64,000 bases of DNA from Pseudomonas migulae. GTDB taxonomy: Bacteria > Pseudomonadota > Gammaproteobacteria > Pseudomonadales > Pseudomonadaceae. Where the stretch lies: assembly GCF_024169315.1 (NCBI RefSeq), contig NZ_JALJWR010000001.1, positions 5,816,501-5,880,500 of the forward strand. The letters are read 5' to 3'. The notes beneath the pieces were generated by a model that worked only from the letters and a program-made list of their open reading frames with translations, had not been told where the DNA came from and made no database searches. The first letter of the stretch is position 1. Each line of letters starts with the position of its first letter. The position numbers were made by a program, and so were the translations under genes. Shown one piece after another: positions 36,309-44,864 of this stretch.

Positions 36309-36615
36309 GACGCTATTCCTTGTATGAAAGTAGGCAGACGTTACCCACCGCCGCAGGCCAGGTAAAGCGCCGTGACTGACCCGCCAGTCACCCTTTCCCC
36401 TTTGGACAAGCCCGGCCCGCCACTCCTGCCGTGCATTCCCTTCTATATAGAGAAGAGGGCGCGACGCCGGAGATTGGCAGGTTTGCCATACCCCGAAACC
36501 CGCGGAACGTCTAAATCGCTAACCGCATGAAAATTCTCAAAAAAAAGTTTGCCATCAGAAAAGCTTTCGACTACATTAGCGCGCCTCGACAGACAGAACA
36601 TGTTTGAAGAGATAC
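36309..36615. other. Gene-free stretch before tRNA-Ser
   Basis: 307 bp with no supported gene. It holds the upstream regions of the hydratase gene (minus) and the tRNA gene (plus), plus a short AT-rich hairpin CTTCTATATAGAGAAG near 36441. The last 100 bp turn AT-rich, as expected of a tRNA promoter region. Confidence 0.6.
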
Positions 36616-36705
36616 GGTGAAGTGTCCGAGTGGCTTAAGGAGCACGCCTGGAAAGTGTGTATACAAGAAATTGTATCGAGAGTTCGAATCTCTCCTTCAC
36701 CGCCA
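36616..36705 (+). tRNA. tRNA-Ser(GGA)
   Basis: 90 bases fold as a class II tRNA: acceptor GGTGAAG with CTTCACC, D-arm GTCCGAGTGGCTTAAGGAGC, anticodon loop CTGGAAA with anticodon GGA (reads UCC and UCU), a long variable arm, T-arm GAGAGTTCGAATCTCTC, discriminator G and encoded CCA. Its 3' end directly touches the prophage, so it is the likely attachment site and has been kept whole by the integration. Confidence 0.97.
36660..36705. other. Probable attL within the 3' half of tRNA-Ser
   Basis: A tyrosine integrase (39119-40282) and phage genes follow the tRNA. Temperate phages commonly use the T-arm and 3' end of a tRNA gene as attB and restore it on integration. The direct repeat at the right end lies outside this window, so the exact core cannot be given. 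Confidence 0.55.
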
Positions 36706-36718
36706 AATTCTGAAAACG

Positions 36719-36755
36719 CAAACCCCTGATTTTCCTAGAGAAAGTCGGGGGTTTG
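36719..36755 (+). terminator. Terminator after tRNA-Ser
   Basis: CAAACCCC pairs with GGGGTTTG around an AT-rich inner stem (GATTTTC/GAAAGTC) and is followed by TGGTTTTTGG. It ends the tRNA transcript and lies on the phage side of the junction. Confidence 0.75.
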
Positions 36756-36930
36756 TGGTTTTTGGCGTCTGAAAAAAGGCCATATGGGACTGCCATGGGA
36801 CTGGCGCCCTGTTCTGGCGCGTGAAAAGTGGTGATTCAGCCAATGGACTCAAACGGCCTCGCTCGCACCAGAACGCGGTTCAGGGCTGCTTGAACTAGGC
36901 TTTCCGCACCACTGATCAAGGACGACTGCC

Positions 36931-37149
36931 ATGCTAGATAATTCAAACTGCAAAATCGCCACTGCTGACGCTCTGACATTGCTCCTGCACAACCAGCATG
37001 CCCTAGGTGCGGCGATAGAGGAGATCACTAATTGGCTTTCAGAGAATGGCGTAGAGGGTGTTGCAGATAACGCAGTCGGCGCCATGGAAATCCTGGATAC
37101 AAATGCAAAAGCCATTGCAGATGCGATTATGCGACTACGGCAGTCCTAA
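36931..37149 (+). CDS. Small prophage cargo protein, unknown
   Basis: 72 residues: a helical, acidic protein (ADALTLLLHNQHALGAAIEE, then GVEGVADNAVGAMEILDTNA). AAGGA stands 8 bp before the ATG. It is followed after 25 bp by the 299-residue cargo gene, so the two probably form an operon. Similar short helical proteins occur in phages, but I cannot name a function. It is more AT-rich than the host genes. Confidence 0.6.
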   Translation: MLDNSNCKIATADALTLLLHNQHALGAAIEEITNWLSENGVEGVADNAVGAMEILDTNAKAIADAIMRLRQS

Positions 37150-37174
37150 TGAATTGTCATCAGGAGGATGAAAT

Positions 37175-38074
37175 ATGGGTAAAAAGCGGGATCAGGGAAA
37201 GCGTACCGACCTTGCTATATCGTTTGAACTAAAAGGTCGGAATGATGGAACTCTCAAACTGATGCAGGAAGGAGACCATTTCTCTATAGTCGACGGGGAA
37301 GGAAAGAAGCTCACAGAATTGAGCGCGGCACGGACCGTGAGCCATGAGCGTGACACCGCGACAAAAGGGCCAAAGATTCGTACCAAAAATGCAGCAACTG
37401 CCGGAGCGATTTCAATCGGCGGGCTCGCTGAACTCGCAAAGCTAGATTATTTTTTCGCCATCGACACCAATAGCAAACTGTTCCACGGGGTAAAGATATC
37501 GGTTGCGTGTTTCGTTGCATTTCAACTTAAAAGAGAGAGCGAAGGCTATAGGCTAGTCCCGGTAGGCCCAGCCCAGCTGCTAGAAATATATGATTGTTAC
37601 GGTAACCCTGAACTCGCTGCTGTTCTGGAAATTGCCCTTCAGGAATTAGATTCTCAGAAACGGTACAGCGCAGATCATAAATTCAGTGTCGGGATCATCA
37701 CTGACACAGAACTAGGGCTTCACAACGCCATCAATAGTCGTTCATCCCCTGTCTATAAAACTCAGTTTTTGCCGGAAGGCTTCTCACTGATTTATGCCAG
37801 TTCCGACACCGGAAATGAGTTGCCGAATACGCTGATAAAAGCTTGCGATAAAGCTGCTACCGATCACTTCAATCGACAATCAAAGCACGGATTTCCACCT
37901 TCCGAATTAAGGCTTAAAAGCGATTCGCAAATTACGTGTCGCTATTTTAGAACTGACTTAGCAGTGGACGACACCTTCGTTCCATTTTTAACTATTAGTG
38001 AAGATACGCGGGCCACGATAATTTTCGAGGGTGAAGATGGAAGAGTTGAGATTCACGAGGTGAATCTCCCTTGA
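37175..38074 (+). CDS. Unknown 299-residue prophage cargo protein
   Basis: Soluble protein with no signal peptide or membrane segment and lower GC than its surroundings. Three hydrophobic strands end in acidic residues (YFFAIDTNSK, FSVGIITDTELG, LIYASSDTGNE), a pattern that could be the acidic site of an RNase H-like fold, but this is speculation. The N-terminal 60 residues are basic and polar (KKRDQGKRTDLAI). AGGAGG stands 8 bp before the ATG. Its place between attachment site and integrase is typical of prophage cargo such as defence or exclusion genes. Confidence 0.65.
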   Translation: MGKKRDQGKRTDLAISFELKGRNDGTLKLMQEGDHFSIVDGEGKKLTELSAARTVSHERDTATKGPKIRTKNAATAGAISIGGLAELAKLDYFFAIDTNSKLFHGVKISVACFVAFQLKRESEGYRLVPVGPAQLLEIYDCYGNPELAAVLEIALQELDSQKRYSADHKFSVGIITDTELGLHNAINSRSSPVYKTQFLPEGFSLIYASSDTGNELPNTLIKACDKAATDHFNRQSKHGFPPSELRLKSDSQITCRYFRTDLAVDDTFVPFLTISEDTRATIIFEGEDGRVEIHEVNLP

Positions 38075-38212
38075 TCTAAATACTCGAATTGAACGCCTAT
38101 TGGTCGAACCGGGAAAGCTATACTTTTAATCGGATCAATTTTCCCCAGAAAGGAACCCCTCCGGCATAGCCAGTGCGCTACGCTGGCCAGCCCCACACAA
38201 GGAGCATTACCC

Positions 38213-38419
38213 ATGAGTTTCGAACACATTAAGGTCGTGAAGAGCGTCGACAACGATCACGCCGCCAACAGGTTGTTGGGCGAGGGCTGGGAGCTGTTGG
38301 CGGCGACGGGCACCGGCGAGGGTATGCTGTACATCCTGGGGCAGGGAGAGAAGCAGGCAGCGCACGGGATCGAGGTGGTGATCGCCAAGGCTACGACCTT
38401 GCAGCCGGTGGAAGAGTAG
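38213..38419 (+). CDS. Small hypothetical protein
   Basis: 68 residues: MSFEHIKVVKSVDNDHAANR, then LLGEGWELLAATGTGEGMLY. The LLGEGWELLA stretch is common in short DUF1737/DUF4177-like proteins that follow a strand-helix-GWEL pattern. AAGGAG stands 8 bp before the ATG. It ends at a strong bidirectional terminator. The function is unknown. Confidence 0.65.
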   Translation: MSFEHIKVVKSVDNDHAANRLLGEGWELLAATGTGEGMLYILGQGEKQAAHGIEVVIAKATTLQPVEE

Positions 38420-38456
38420 GCCGCCGCGTTACGAGTAACGCCTTTTATGTAAAAAA

Positions 38457-38491
38457 GGCCCCTACACCTGATCTGGTGTAGGAGCCTTTTT
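38457..38491. terminator. Bidirectional terminator between convergent cargo genes
   Basis: AAAAAA, then GGCCCCTACACC, loop TGATCT, GGTGTAGGAGCC, then TTTTT. A 12-bp stem with one mismatch and both A and T runs. It separates the 68-residue gene (plus) from the membrane protein gene (minus). Confidence 0.92.
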
Positions 38492-38508
38492 CCTCGGTAC
38501 TGAAATAC

Positions 38509-38979
38509 CTAAATCGAGTCCGTCCACCCCATCGCGCTAACAGTCCATTGAATGGACGGATGAGAAACGCTAACAAAAGCTTCGCCTCCATCCAGCATCA
38601 GTTCTACTTCCCCCATCTCGCCTGATGCGAAGGCAAGCAATCCTTCCCCATCCCTAGTCGAAATCCTCATCATTAATGGCACTCGTGTGTCTGCGGAGTG
38701 CATACGGTAAGCGAGAGAAATATGCGTTGCAGTTGGGGGAGCGAACGCGTCTAACACCATTCGCTGAGTTGGTGTCCACTGTTCTTCTTGCTTCACAGTC
38801 GACTGCTCAGCAACTAATTGAGTTTTTCTGAGGGTTTGAAATACGCTTTCCCCTGCCATGCCAGCACCGATATACATCAATATCGTGCCCACTATTGCTA
38901 CTAATCCACCCGCCACAGCACAGGCAAGTCCAATTAGGTTTAGCTTGTCACCTAACCCCATTGCCATAACTTCTTCCAT
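38509..38979 (-). CDS. Hypothetical membrane protein of the prophage cargo
   Basis: 156 residues. An N-terminal pair of hydrophobic stretches (LIGLACAVAGGLVAIVGTIL, MYIGAGMAG) forms one or two membrane helices; the remainder is a soluble beta-rich domain (PLMMRISTRDGEGLLAF, GEVELMLDGGEAFVSVSHP). AAGG stands about 10 bp before the ATG. No family is recognised. A membrane protein between attachment site and integrase could serve superinfection exclusion; this is only inference from position. Confidence 0.65.
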   Translation of the reverse strand: MEEVMAMGLGDKLNLIGLACAVAGGLVAIVGTILMYIGAGMAGESVFQTLRKTQLVAEQSTVKQEEQWTPTQRMVLDAFAPPTATHISLAYRMHSADTRVPLMMRISTRDGEGLLAFASGEMGEVELMLDGGEAFVSVSHPSIQWTVSAMGWTDSI

Positions 38980-39118
38980 CGCAAAACCACCTTACTGGCG
39001 TGAAGGCGCAGTGTACCGGTCGAATCTAATTCTCTACCAGACGGAGACGGGGTTTGATTGGCGCCGTAAGTGGTCACTGATTCAGCTCAGAGGCGATGAC
39101 GCTTCTTAAAAGCAACGG

Positions 39119-40282
39119 TCAAAGCTTTAATGCTAACTGCAGCATCCCAACGACATCCGGCCCGTCCTCATTGATCCACGTTCCGTAATGCTGACGGATC
39201 ATGTTCCCGTTGGTATGACCCATTTGTTCGGCGATCCAGTCGATCGAAGCTATCCCTGTTGTCAGCAACTGACTGGCGTACGTGTGCCGGCACTGACCAG
39301 GCCCGCGATAGCGAACCCCGGCCGCGAGCAAATGAGCCTTGAAGAATCTATCCCGAACCACGAAGTCGCTGACGTGCGGCAAGCCGCTTTTCGTATTCAG
39401 GAAGACAAAGTGCAATTTGTGTTGCCGTACGGTCTTGTTATCCCGCTCAACGATATCAACGGTTTCCGCCTTCTTTTTTCGATTCAGCGCATCGATCTTC
39501 TGCAACGCATCCCAGGCTGGAGCAAGTAGGCGAACCTTGCGCGTCGATCGCCGGGTTTTCGTCACCCGATAAGCCCCGCGCACCTTTGACCGACGAAACG
39601 TCACCGTGCCTTGCTCCAAGTCGACATCCTCCCAGGCCAGGGCGATCGTCTCCGAGACGCGAGGCCCCGCCCATAACATGAACTGAATCATCAACAACTC
39701 TTGCGTGCGGCTGGTGGGCGTCTCGAGGATCTGTTTGATCTCTGCCCGGGTGAACGGGTCCGGCGCCTCCGGATCGGGCAGGCGCACCATCAAGCCCTCG
39801 GTGGGGTCGTGCGCCACTTTCATTCGGGTGCGATACAACCGGAACACCTGCCGCACGTTGCTGATGATGTCGCGGATGGTCTTGTTCTTGAGGGTTTTGG
39901 ACAGGGTGCCCTGAATCCATTCCTGCAGGTCCAGGTGATCGATCTGGTTGATTTGGACTTTGCCCCAGCGCGGCCGCACATGGACTTCTGCCTTATTGGC
40001 GTAGCCTCGATAGCTTGAGGCCGCGACGCTGTTGGCCTTGATCTTGAGCCACAGGTCCAGGTAGTGGCCAAAGGTGTTTTCGACCAGCTTGGCCGAGTTG
40101 GGGAAGTGCCGTGCGTAATCAAATGTGCCGGTCTGGATCTCGTATTCGATGATATCAATCACGCGCCTGGCCTGGGCCACGGTGGCCGCTGTGTTGCCTC
40201 CCGGGATGGTTTCCCGGCACTTTTCCCCATTGTGTTGAAAATAGATTCTCACGGAATTACCGCGAGCTTCGACCCCACTCAT
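39119..40282 (-). CDS. Tyrosine-type phage integrase
   Basis: 387 residues. An N-terminal arm-binding domain (SVRIYFQHNGEKCRETIPGG) and core-binding domain precede the catalytic domain with Arg in GPRVSETIALAWEDVDL, the box II RHTYASQLLTTG, His in QMGHTNGNMI and the nucleophile Tyr in RQHYGTW. The usual first His of box II is replaced (PGQCRH), as in many phage integrases of this branch. The start at 40282 follows GGGGTTTAC. It is read towards the tRNA and would recombine attL/attR. The frame is open much further upstream, but that part has no integrase-like sequence. Confidence 0.93.
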   Translation of the reverse strand: MSGVEARGNSVRIYFQHNGEKCRETIPGGNTAATVAQARRVIDIIEYEIQTGTFDYARHFPNSAKLVENTFGHYLDLWLKIKANSVAASSYRGYANKAEVHVRPRWGKVQINQIDHLDLQEWIQGTLSKTLKNKTIRDIISNVRQVFRLYRTRMKVAHDPTEGLMVRLPDPEAPDPFTRAEIKQILETPTSRTQELLMIQFMLWAGPRVSETIALAWEDVDLEQGTVTFRRSKVRGAYRVTKTRRSTRKVRLLAPAWDALQKIDALNRKKKAETVDIVERDNKTVRQHKLHFVFLNTKSGLPHVSDFVVRDRFFKAHLLAAGVRYRGPGQCRHTYASQLLTTGIASIDWIAEQMGHTNGNMIRQHYGTWINEDGPDVVGMLQLALKL

Positions 40283-40388
40283 GTAAACCCCTAACGCTGT
40301 GCTGGTGTATCGACAGTCTGACGATCGGAAACAAAAAGGCCCGTTTCCGGGCCAAGTATTGGGAAGCATGTCTTCTGGTGGACGTGGC

Positions 40389-40559
40389 TTATGGCTTGGG
40401 CTTGTGGTCGCGCAGATGGGCATTCTGCCGCTGGCGGCGCCGGCTGCAGGTGCGGTGGTTGCCCTGGGCGCGCCATTTGCCGCACTGGTCGCAAACGCTG
40501 GTGTGATCAATGTTCCAGGGAAAGCGCCGTACGCGCGTGAATGCAGGGCGATCAGACAT
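40389..40559 (-). CDS. Small zinc-finger-like phage protein
   Basis: 56 residues: MSDRPAFTRVRRFPWNIDHT, then SVCDQCGKWRAQGNHRTCSR and a basic tail. The CxxC...HxxxC pattern suggests one zinc site and the high charge suggests nucleic-acid binding. Its start overlaps the stop of the upstream gene by 8 bp, which supports translation. The function is unknown. Confidence 0.6.
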   Translation of the reverse strand: MSDRPAFTRVRRFPWNIDHTSVCDQCGKWRAQGNHRTCSRRRQRQNAHLRDHKPKP

Positions 40560-40800
40560 GGCGTGATTCACCCCGTGTGGCGGGGGCGTCGAGCAATAGG
40601 CTGACCACGGCAGCATCCCTTTCACTCAGTTCACCCAGGGTGCGGGCCATCTCACTGAGGCTTTCGAGACGGGTTCTTGACTCGGGGGTTTTGTGCACCA
40701 GGTAGCCGATGACGGCCGCGCCGATGATCGCGGTGACCACCAGGTGCCGAGCCGGTATGGTAGCCTTCGTGTCGCTGCTGCTTAGGTTCTGTGCTTGCAT
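40552..40800 (-). CDS. Small phage membrane protein
   Basis: 82 residues with one transmembrane helix (HLVVTAIIGAAVIGYLVH) followed by a helical segment (RLESLSEMARTLGELSERDA). The start at 40800 (MQAQNLSS) is chosen because the protein-like sequence begins there. It overlaps the zinc-finger-like gene by 8 bp, so the two are co-translated. The function is unknown. Confidence 0.55.
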   Translation of the reverse strand: MQAQNLSSSDTKATIPARHLVVTAIIGAAVIGYLVHKTPESRTRLESLSEMARTLGELSERDAAVVSLLLDAPATRGESRHV

Positions 40801-40864
40801 GCTATAGCCCTCTGTTGTGGTGGGTGTCGGGGAGCTGCAACTCCTCGGCACTGTTTCATTTTGA

Positions 40865-41158
40865 TCAGTCTTTACGGGCCAGGTGGATCACCAGGCCGTC
40901 AAATTCCGGCTCATGTTCATGACATGATTGCCACTCCAGTACCCTCAAGATCTGTTGCCGGCTGCAGTCGTCTACCAGGATTTCGCGCTGGCCACCGGCT
41001 GCCCGGACTTCCAGGATCTGCAGCAAGCCATCCTCCCCATAAGCACCGGCCTGGACGATCGGCGCGCTTTGCCCTGCGAAGTCCAGACGGTCTAGCACTG
41101 ACTGCAGCTTGCTGGTTTGGCCGTCGCCGGCACTGCCCATAAACACTTGGATTTGCAT
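40865..41158 (-). CDS. Hypothetical early phage protein
   Basis: 97 residues: MQIQVFMGSAGDGQTSKLQS, then VLDRLDFAGQSAPIVQAGAY. It is soluble and acidic with no motif I recognise. AGGAGAG stands about 7 bp before the ATG. It follows the primase-helicase gene by 15 bp and belongs to the same early transcript. Confidence 0.65.
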   Translation of the reverse strand: MQIQVFMGSAGDGQTSKLQSVLDRLDFAGQSAPIVQAGAYGEDGLLQILEVRAAGGQREILVDDCSRQQILRVLEWQSCHEHEPEFDGLVIHLARKD

Positions 41159-41173
41159 CGGTCTTGCTCTCCT

Positions 41174-43969
41174 TTACGCCTTGAATGTCCAGCACTTGAC
41201 GGTGGTCGGCCGGGGTTGTGAGCAGGGATTGCGGTGGTTGAAGGCGGCACGCACGGCGCTGTGCACGGCCTTGTTGCTGTCCAGAAACTTGCGGGACCGG
41301 GACTCTTTGAGCAGGTCGCGCAAGGTGGCCACGTCGGCCAGCTTCTGTTTGTGTTCGGCGGCGCGCTCGCAGAATTCGTTGAGGTTGATCGCGATCACGG
41401 TGGGGTCGCTGCTGTGGTCAACCACCGGGTCTTCGCTCAATGATTCGAGGTAGTCGTAGACCTCCCAAAACTCGGCCACGGCCGCATGGTCGGAACTGAT
41501 CGAGGCCTGGCGCTCGATGGCCATTCGCACGATCTGGCGCTGGGTGGCGGCGACCTGCGGATCGCTCAGTTTCAGCACCAGGCGCAGGCCGTCCAGCAGC
41601 GAAAGCAATTGAGCGTGGTTCTTGCTGATGCGCTCAACACGGATGTAACCGCGCAGGTCATAACCGCAGCTGCTGCAGTTGCCCAGGTCGCTGGCATAGG
41701 TGGTGCTGCAGGCGAAACAATTGGTGTGCAAACGGCGCAGCTTTGCTTCGTGTTCGGGCATGCGCTGGGCGAACAGCTCGAGCACCGCGGACTCTTTGCC
41801 CACGGCACGCAACAGGAAGTGGCTGAGGGTGCCGCCATCCAAGGCATTGAGTTGATCCGCTGCAGCGCGGCTTTCCGGCGTCACGGTCGGGCGCACAAAA
41901 TGCAGTTTTACGATGCGCGTCATGATTGCTTCATGCGCGACCACGGCCGCGTTCTGGCTGATCGCGATCGTTCCCCTAAAGGGCGGCTCGTAGGTTTCGT
42001 TACCAGCAGTCTTCACGCCCTTTGTGGCGAGGGTGCCGCCACCGTAGAAGTCTTTCAGCTCGTCCCATTCAAAGGTTTTAGCGTGAGCCCGATCATCGCC
42101 GTGGCGATCGGCTTCCAGGAACACCACCGGCATGCCGGAGACCTGACCCATCAGGCGAGAACGCCCTGCCTTGGTGGACTTCATCGGGTCGAAGCCTTCA
42201 TAGCCTTCGCGGCCGAGCAGTTTCCACAACAGGTTCAGCAGGGTGGTTTTGCCGGCGCCGGCTTCACCGGTCGCTTCCAGGAAAGGGAAGGACTGGTAGC
42301 GGGCGCGGATCTGCTCACAGAACAGCGAGCCGAAGAAGAACACCAGGGCGACTAAGCCCTGGGCCCCGAAGCAGGTCCACAGCAATTGCACCCACTTTTC
42401 GTCAAAACCCTTGGCTTCGCGCTGCAGTTTGATCGGCACACCCTTCTGCAGCGTTTTCAGGCGCAGCTTGCCGAACTCAAAATAGTCTTCGCTGTTGACC
42501 TTGTAGGTGATGCCGTCCTTGATCGCGATGTCACCATAGACGTAGCAGGCGTACTCCTTGCTGTAGCCCACGTAGTCGATCGTCGAAACGGTCTTGATGC
42601 CGAACAGTTGGTCTTTCATCAGCTTGTCGAGCTGCTGGCCACTGCCGGTAAACATCGCACCGGCCGCCATCCCCAACAGCCGCTTTTTGAATTCGCTCGC
42701 GGCCGACAGCTGGCCGCTGGTGAAGGTGTTTTTTACGCTTTCGGAGTCGTGCGGAAAGTCGACGCGCAGGTAGTACCAGGACTCATCCGTGACTTCGTTG
42801 CGTTGGAAATACAAGGCTTGCGGGTAGCAGTTGGCGATCTCCACCACACTGCCGGATTGCTGCAGGGCTTTTTCGCGCTGTTGCGACTGGTTGAGCAGTT
42901 GGTCGTCGTGATTCTCGCTGTCCTCGATGTCCTGCATCGCCCGGTTGAATTTCTCCATGTCCAGCTTGAACCAGTAGAGACGGCTGCCGAAGCCCAGGTG
43001 AAATTCACCGCGCTTGTTCCAGTCGTACATCAGCAGCGCCTTTTCGGCTGCGCTCTCAGCCAGCAGCAATGCGCCCTGGTGGCGGGCTTGCTTGAGATCC
43101 GCCGCGATCTGATCGGTTCGCTGGCTTTCGTCGTCGATGAATCCCCAGCGTTGATGCAGGTCGTTCCAGTCAGTCTTGCGGCCGTCACGCAGAGGGATCT
43201 GCGCGGCTTCGCAGACAAAGCCCAAGGCACGTGCCTGGCGCACCCAGCGCTTGGTGTACACATGGGCACCGGGTTCGTTATCAAGAGCCCAGACGAGCTT
43301 TGGTAGATTGCCCTCTCGACTGCGTGCAAGTGCCCGCAACGATTCCTCGGGGAACGCATTGGAGGACATGGCTGACACGGCGGCGCGATCGTTGTGCACC
43401 AGCGCGATTGCGTCAAAGATGCCTTCCACAATCCAGATTTCTTTGACCTCGAGCAGGTCCACGCACGGCGGGCACCACCACACGCCGCGATAGCTTTCAC
43501 CTGGCTTGAACCGGGCCTTCATTTTCCCGAAGCGGTGTGGCTGGTCGATCAGGCGTTCCCACCAGCCGCCTTTTTCCAAGGCGAAGCGTACGGTGGCGCT
43601 GCCGGCATTAAACTCGGCCGAATAAAACGTTTCTTGGGTGAACCACCCTTGAATCAACTCAAGGCGAAAGCCTCGGGCAAACTCCAGGTAGGCGCGTGCA
43701 GTCGCGGTAGGGTGTTGATCGGTTGCCGGGGCGCGCTTGCTCCAGTCCTCAAACAGATCGTCGTAGAGTTCTTTCACATGCAGGGTATGGCCGCACTTTT
43801 CCGGTCGACCGCAGATGATCATCCACGGCGTATCGAATCGTGAGTACAGCTCTTTCTTCCTGCATTTGGGGCAGGTGCCACCGCGCATGTAGTCCGTGCC
43901 GGTACGGTGTTTCAAGCCGTAGTCGGACTGGAGGCGTTGCAGGACGTCGTGACGCAGATCGTCTCTCAT
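41174..43969 (-). CDS. Phage primase-helicase (zinc finger, TOPRIM, ATPase)
   Basis: 931 residues. An N-terminal zinc finger (GGTCPKCRKKELYSRF, CGRPEKCGHTLH) is followed by a TOPRIM domain (WIVEGIFDAIALV, ALDNEPGAHVY), then a superfamily helicase with Walker A in GEAGAGKTTLLNLLW and Walker B in VVFLEADRHGDD. A second zinc ribbon (CFACSTTYASDLGNCSSCGY) closes the protein. It would prime and unwind phage DNA. The start at 43969 overlaps the stop of the small gene before it (ATGA); a frame to 44116 covers that gene and is not used. Confidence 0.9.
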   Translation of the reverse strand: MRDDLRHDVLQRLQSDYGLKHRTGTDYMRGGTCPKCRKKELYSRFDTPWMIICGRPEKCGHTLHVKELYDDLFEDWSKRAPATDQHPTATARAYLEFARGFRLELIQGWFTQETFYSAEFNAGSATVRFALEKGGWWERLIDQPHRFGKMKARFKPGESYRGVWWCPPCVDLLEVKEIWIVEGIFDAIALVHNDRAAVSAMSSNAFPEESLRALARSREGNLPKLVWALDNEPGAHVYTKRWVRQARALGFVCEAAQIPLRDGRKTDWNDLHQRWGFIDDESQRTDQIAADLKQARHQGALLLAESAAEKALLMYDWNKRGEFHLGFGSRLYWFKLDMEKFNRAMQDIEDSENHDDQLLNQSQQREKALQQSGSVVEIANCYPQALYFQRNEVTDESWYYLRVDFPHDSESVKNTFTSGQLSAASEFKKRLLGMAAGAMFTGSGQQLDKLMKDQLFGIKTVSTIDYVGYSKEYACYVYGDIAIKDGITYKVNSEDYFEFGKLRLKTLQKGVPIKLQREAKGFDEKWVQLLWTCFGAQGLVALVFFFGSLFCEQIRARYQSFPFLEATGEAGAGKTTLLNLLWKLLGREGYEGFDPMKSTKAGRSRLMGQVSGMPVVFLEADRHGDDRAHAKTFEWDELKDFYGGGTLATKGVKTAGNETYEPPFRGTIAISQNAAVVAHEAIMTRIVKLHFVRPTVTPESRAAADQLNALDGGTLSHFLLRAVGKESAVLELFAQRMPEHEAKLRRLHTNCFACSTTYASDLGNCSSCGYDLRGYIRVERISKNHAQLLSLLDGLRLVLKLSDPQVAATQRQIVRMAIERQASISSDHAAVAEFWEVYDYLESLSEDPVVDHSSDPTVIAINLNEFCERAAEHKQKLADVATLRDLLKESRSRKFLDSNKAVHSAVRAAFNHRNPCSQPRPTTVKCWTFKA

Positions 43970-44217
43970 GGTTTTTTCACTGTTTTGAGGCTTTGGGTCA
44001 GGGCGCCGGAGAGAGCGCCGATCAGGTGTTTGCGAGCGGCCATCACTGGATCGTTGGTGAGGATCGATCCGTGGCGCAGGCCTTCGGGAATCAGGCGGTA
44101 TTGGTCTGCGTACCAAAGGTCATTGAGGCTGAGACGGTACTGTTCACGCAGGTTGGCCAAGAGCGCCTGAGCTTGATCCGGCGGCAGCTTTGCGTTGATG
44201 TTCAGGGCGTTTTCCAT
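43966..44217 (-). CDS. Small early phage protein
   Basis: 83 residues: MENALNINAKLPPDQAQALL, then ANLREQYRLSLNDLWYADQY. It is helical and basic near the end. It overlaps the primase-helicase by 4 bp (ATGA), so it is translationally coupled to replication. No family is recognised. Confidence 0.65.
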   Translation of the reverse strand: MENALNINAKLPPDQAQALLANLREQYRLSLNDLWYADQYRLIPEGLRHGSILTNDPVMAARKHLIGALSGALTQSLKTVKKP

Positions 44218-44290
44218 CGTCTAACCTCAATTTCGGGCGCAGCTCACCCATACCCACGGGGGTGGGGCAGGCGGGTTTTTTGGTTGGGGG

Positions 44291-44656
44291 TTACGGTGCG
44301 GCTACGCGGAAACGACCGTTGTCTGGTGCGTTGAGAATGCGTTCGTAGATTAGGCTGACCGGGACGGCCCAGGCGTTACCGGTGGCCGGGTCGATGATGA
44401 CGGTGTGTGTCGACGTGCTGCTGACGATGTCCAGGCGCTGCCGATCGCGAACGGCGGTCATATCGCTGCAGGCCAAATGCACCAGTTTTTCAGCGGTCCG
44501 TGTGAGCACGTCATAGTCACTGACCAGGTGCTGCACGGCGCGCTCGAACAACTGTTGATCGTCGCCCAGGTGTTCGCAGTGGTGACGCTCGAGGAAAACA
44601 AGCGCGGCGGCTTTGAGCACGTCCTGGTATTCCTGTACTGCCGGTAAATCAATCAT
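44291..44656 (-). CDS. Hypothetical early phage protein
   Basis: 121 residues, soluble, with two halves: a helical one (YQDVLKAAALVFLERHHCEH) and a basic beta-rich one (DIVSSTSTHTVIIDPATGNA). The start at 44656 has GAGG about 6 bp upstream. It lies 16 bp after the 63-residue gene. The function is unknown. Confidence 0.65.
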   Translation of the reverse strand: MIDLPAVQEYQDVLKAAALVFLERHHCEHLGDDQQLFERAVQHLVSDYDVLTRTAEKLVHLACSDMTAVRDRQRLDIVSSTSTHTVIIDPATGNAWAVPVSLIYERILNAPDNGRFRVAAP

Positions 44657-44672
44657 TGGAAACCTCGGGTGC

Positions 44673-44864
44673 TTAGAGTGTCTCTGCCGCTTCGTAGGCA
44701 ATGTTCAATGGTGTGATTGCATCGCCAATGGCAATCCGGATGTCCGACGCAGAGGCAGTCTCGTTGGCGCTGGAGACGGTTTGTTTTAGTGTGTCCAACC
44801 GTTGCTGGGCGATCACCAGCAGTGCACTTAAATAATCCAGGTCTTTATCAAGGAAATTGTTCAT
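44673..44864 (-). CDS. Small helical protein, start overlaps divergent gene
   Basis: 63 residues, helical: MNNFLDKDLDYLSALLVIAQ, then the end DIRIAIGDAITPLNIAYEAA ETL. The start codon overlaps the start of the divergent 72-residue gene by 2 bp. Both proteins end in a similar DIR-x-A-x-x-D-x-x-T-x-L motif. GAGTG lies 8 bp upstream of the ATG. No family is known. Confidence 0.6.
   Translation of the reverse strand: MNNFLDKDLDYLSALLVIAQQRLDTLKQTVSSANETASASDIRIAIGDAITPLNIAYEAAETL

Noticed and set aside
36441..36456. CTTCTATATAGAGAAG as an attachment-site core
   Set aside because: It is a small palindrome on the host side of the tRNA gene and is not repeated at the phage side in this window.
40299..40604. 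101-codon plus-strand frame with a hydrophobic centre next to the integrase
   Set aside because: It could be a membrane protein, but it opposes two overlapping minus-strand phage genes with coupled start and stop, and it lacks a ribosome site.
41486..43306. Two plus-strand frames opposite the primase-helicase
   Set aside because: The minus strand carries zinc finger, TOPRIM and Walker motifs; the plus frames have none.
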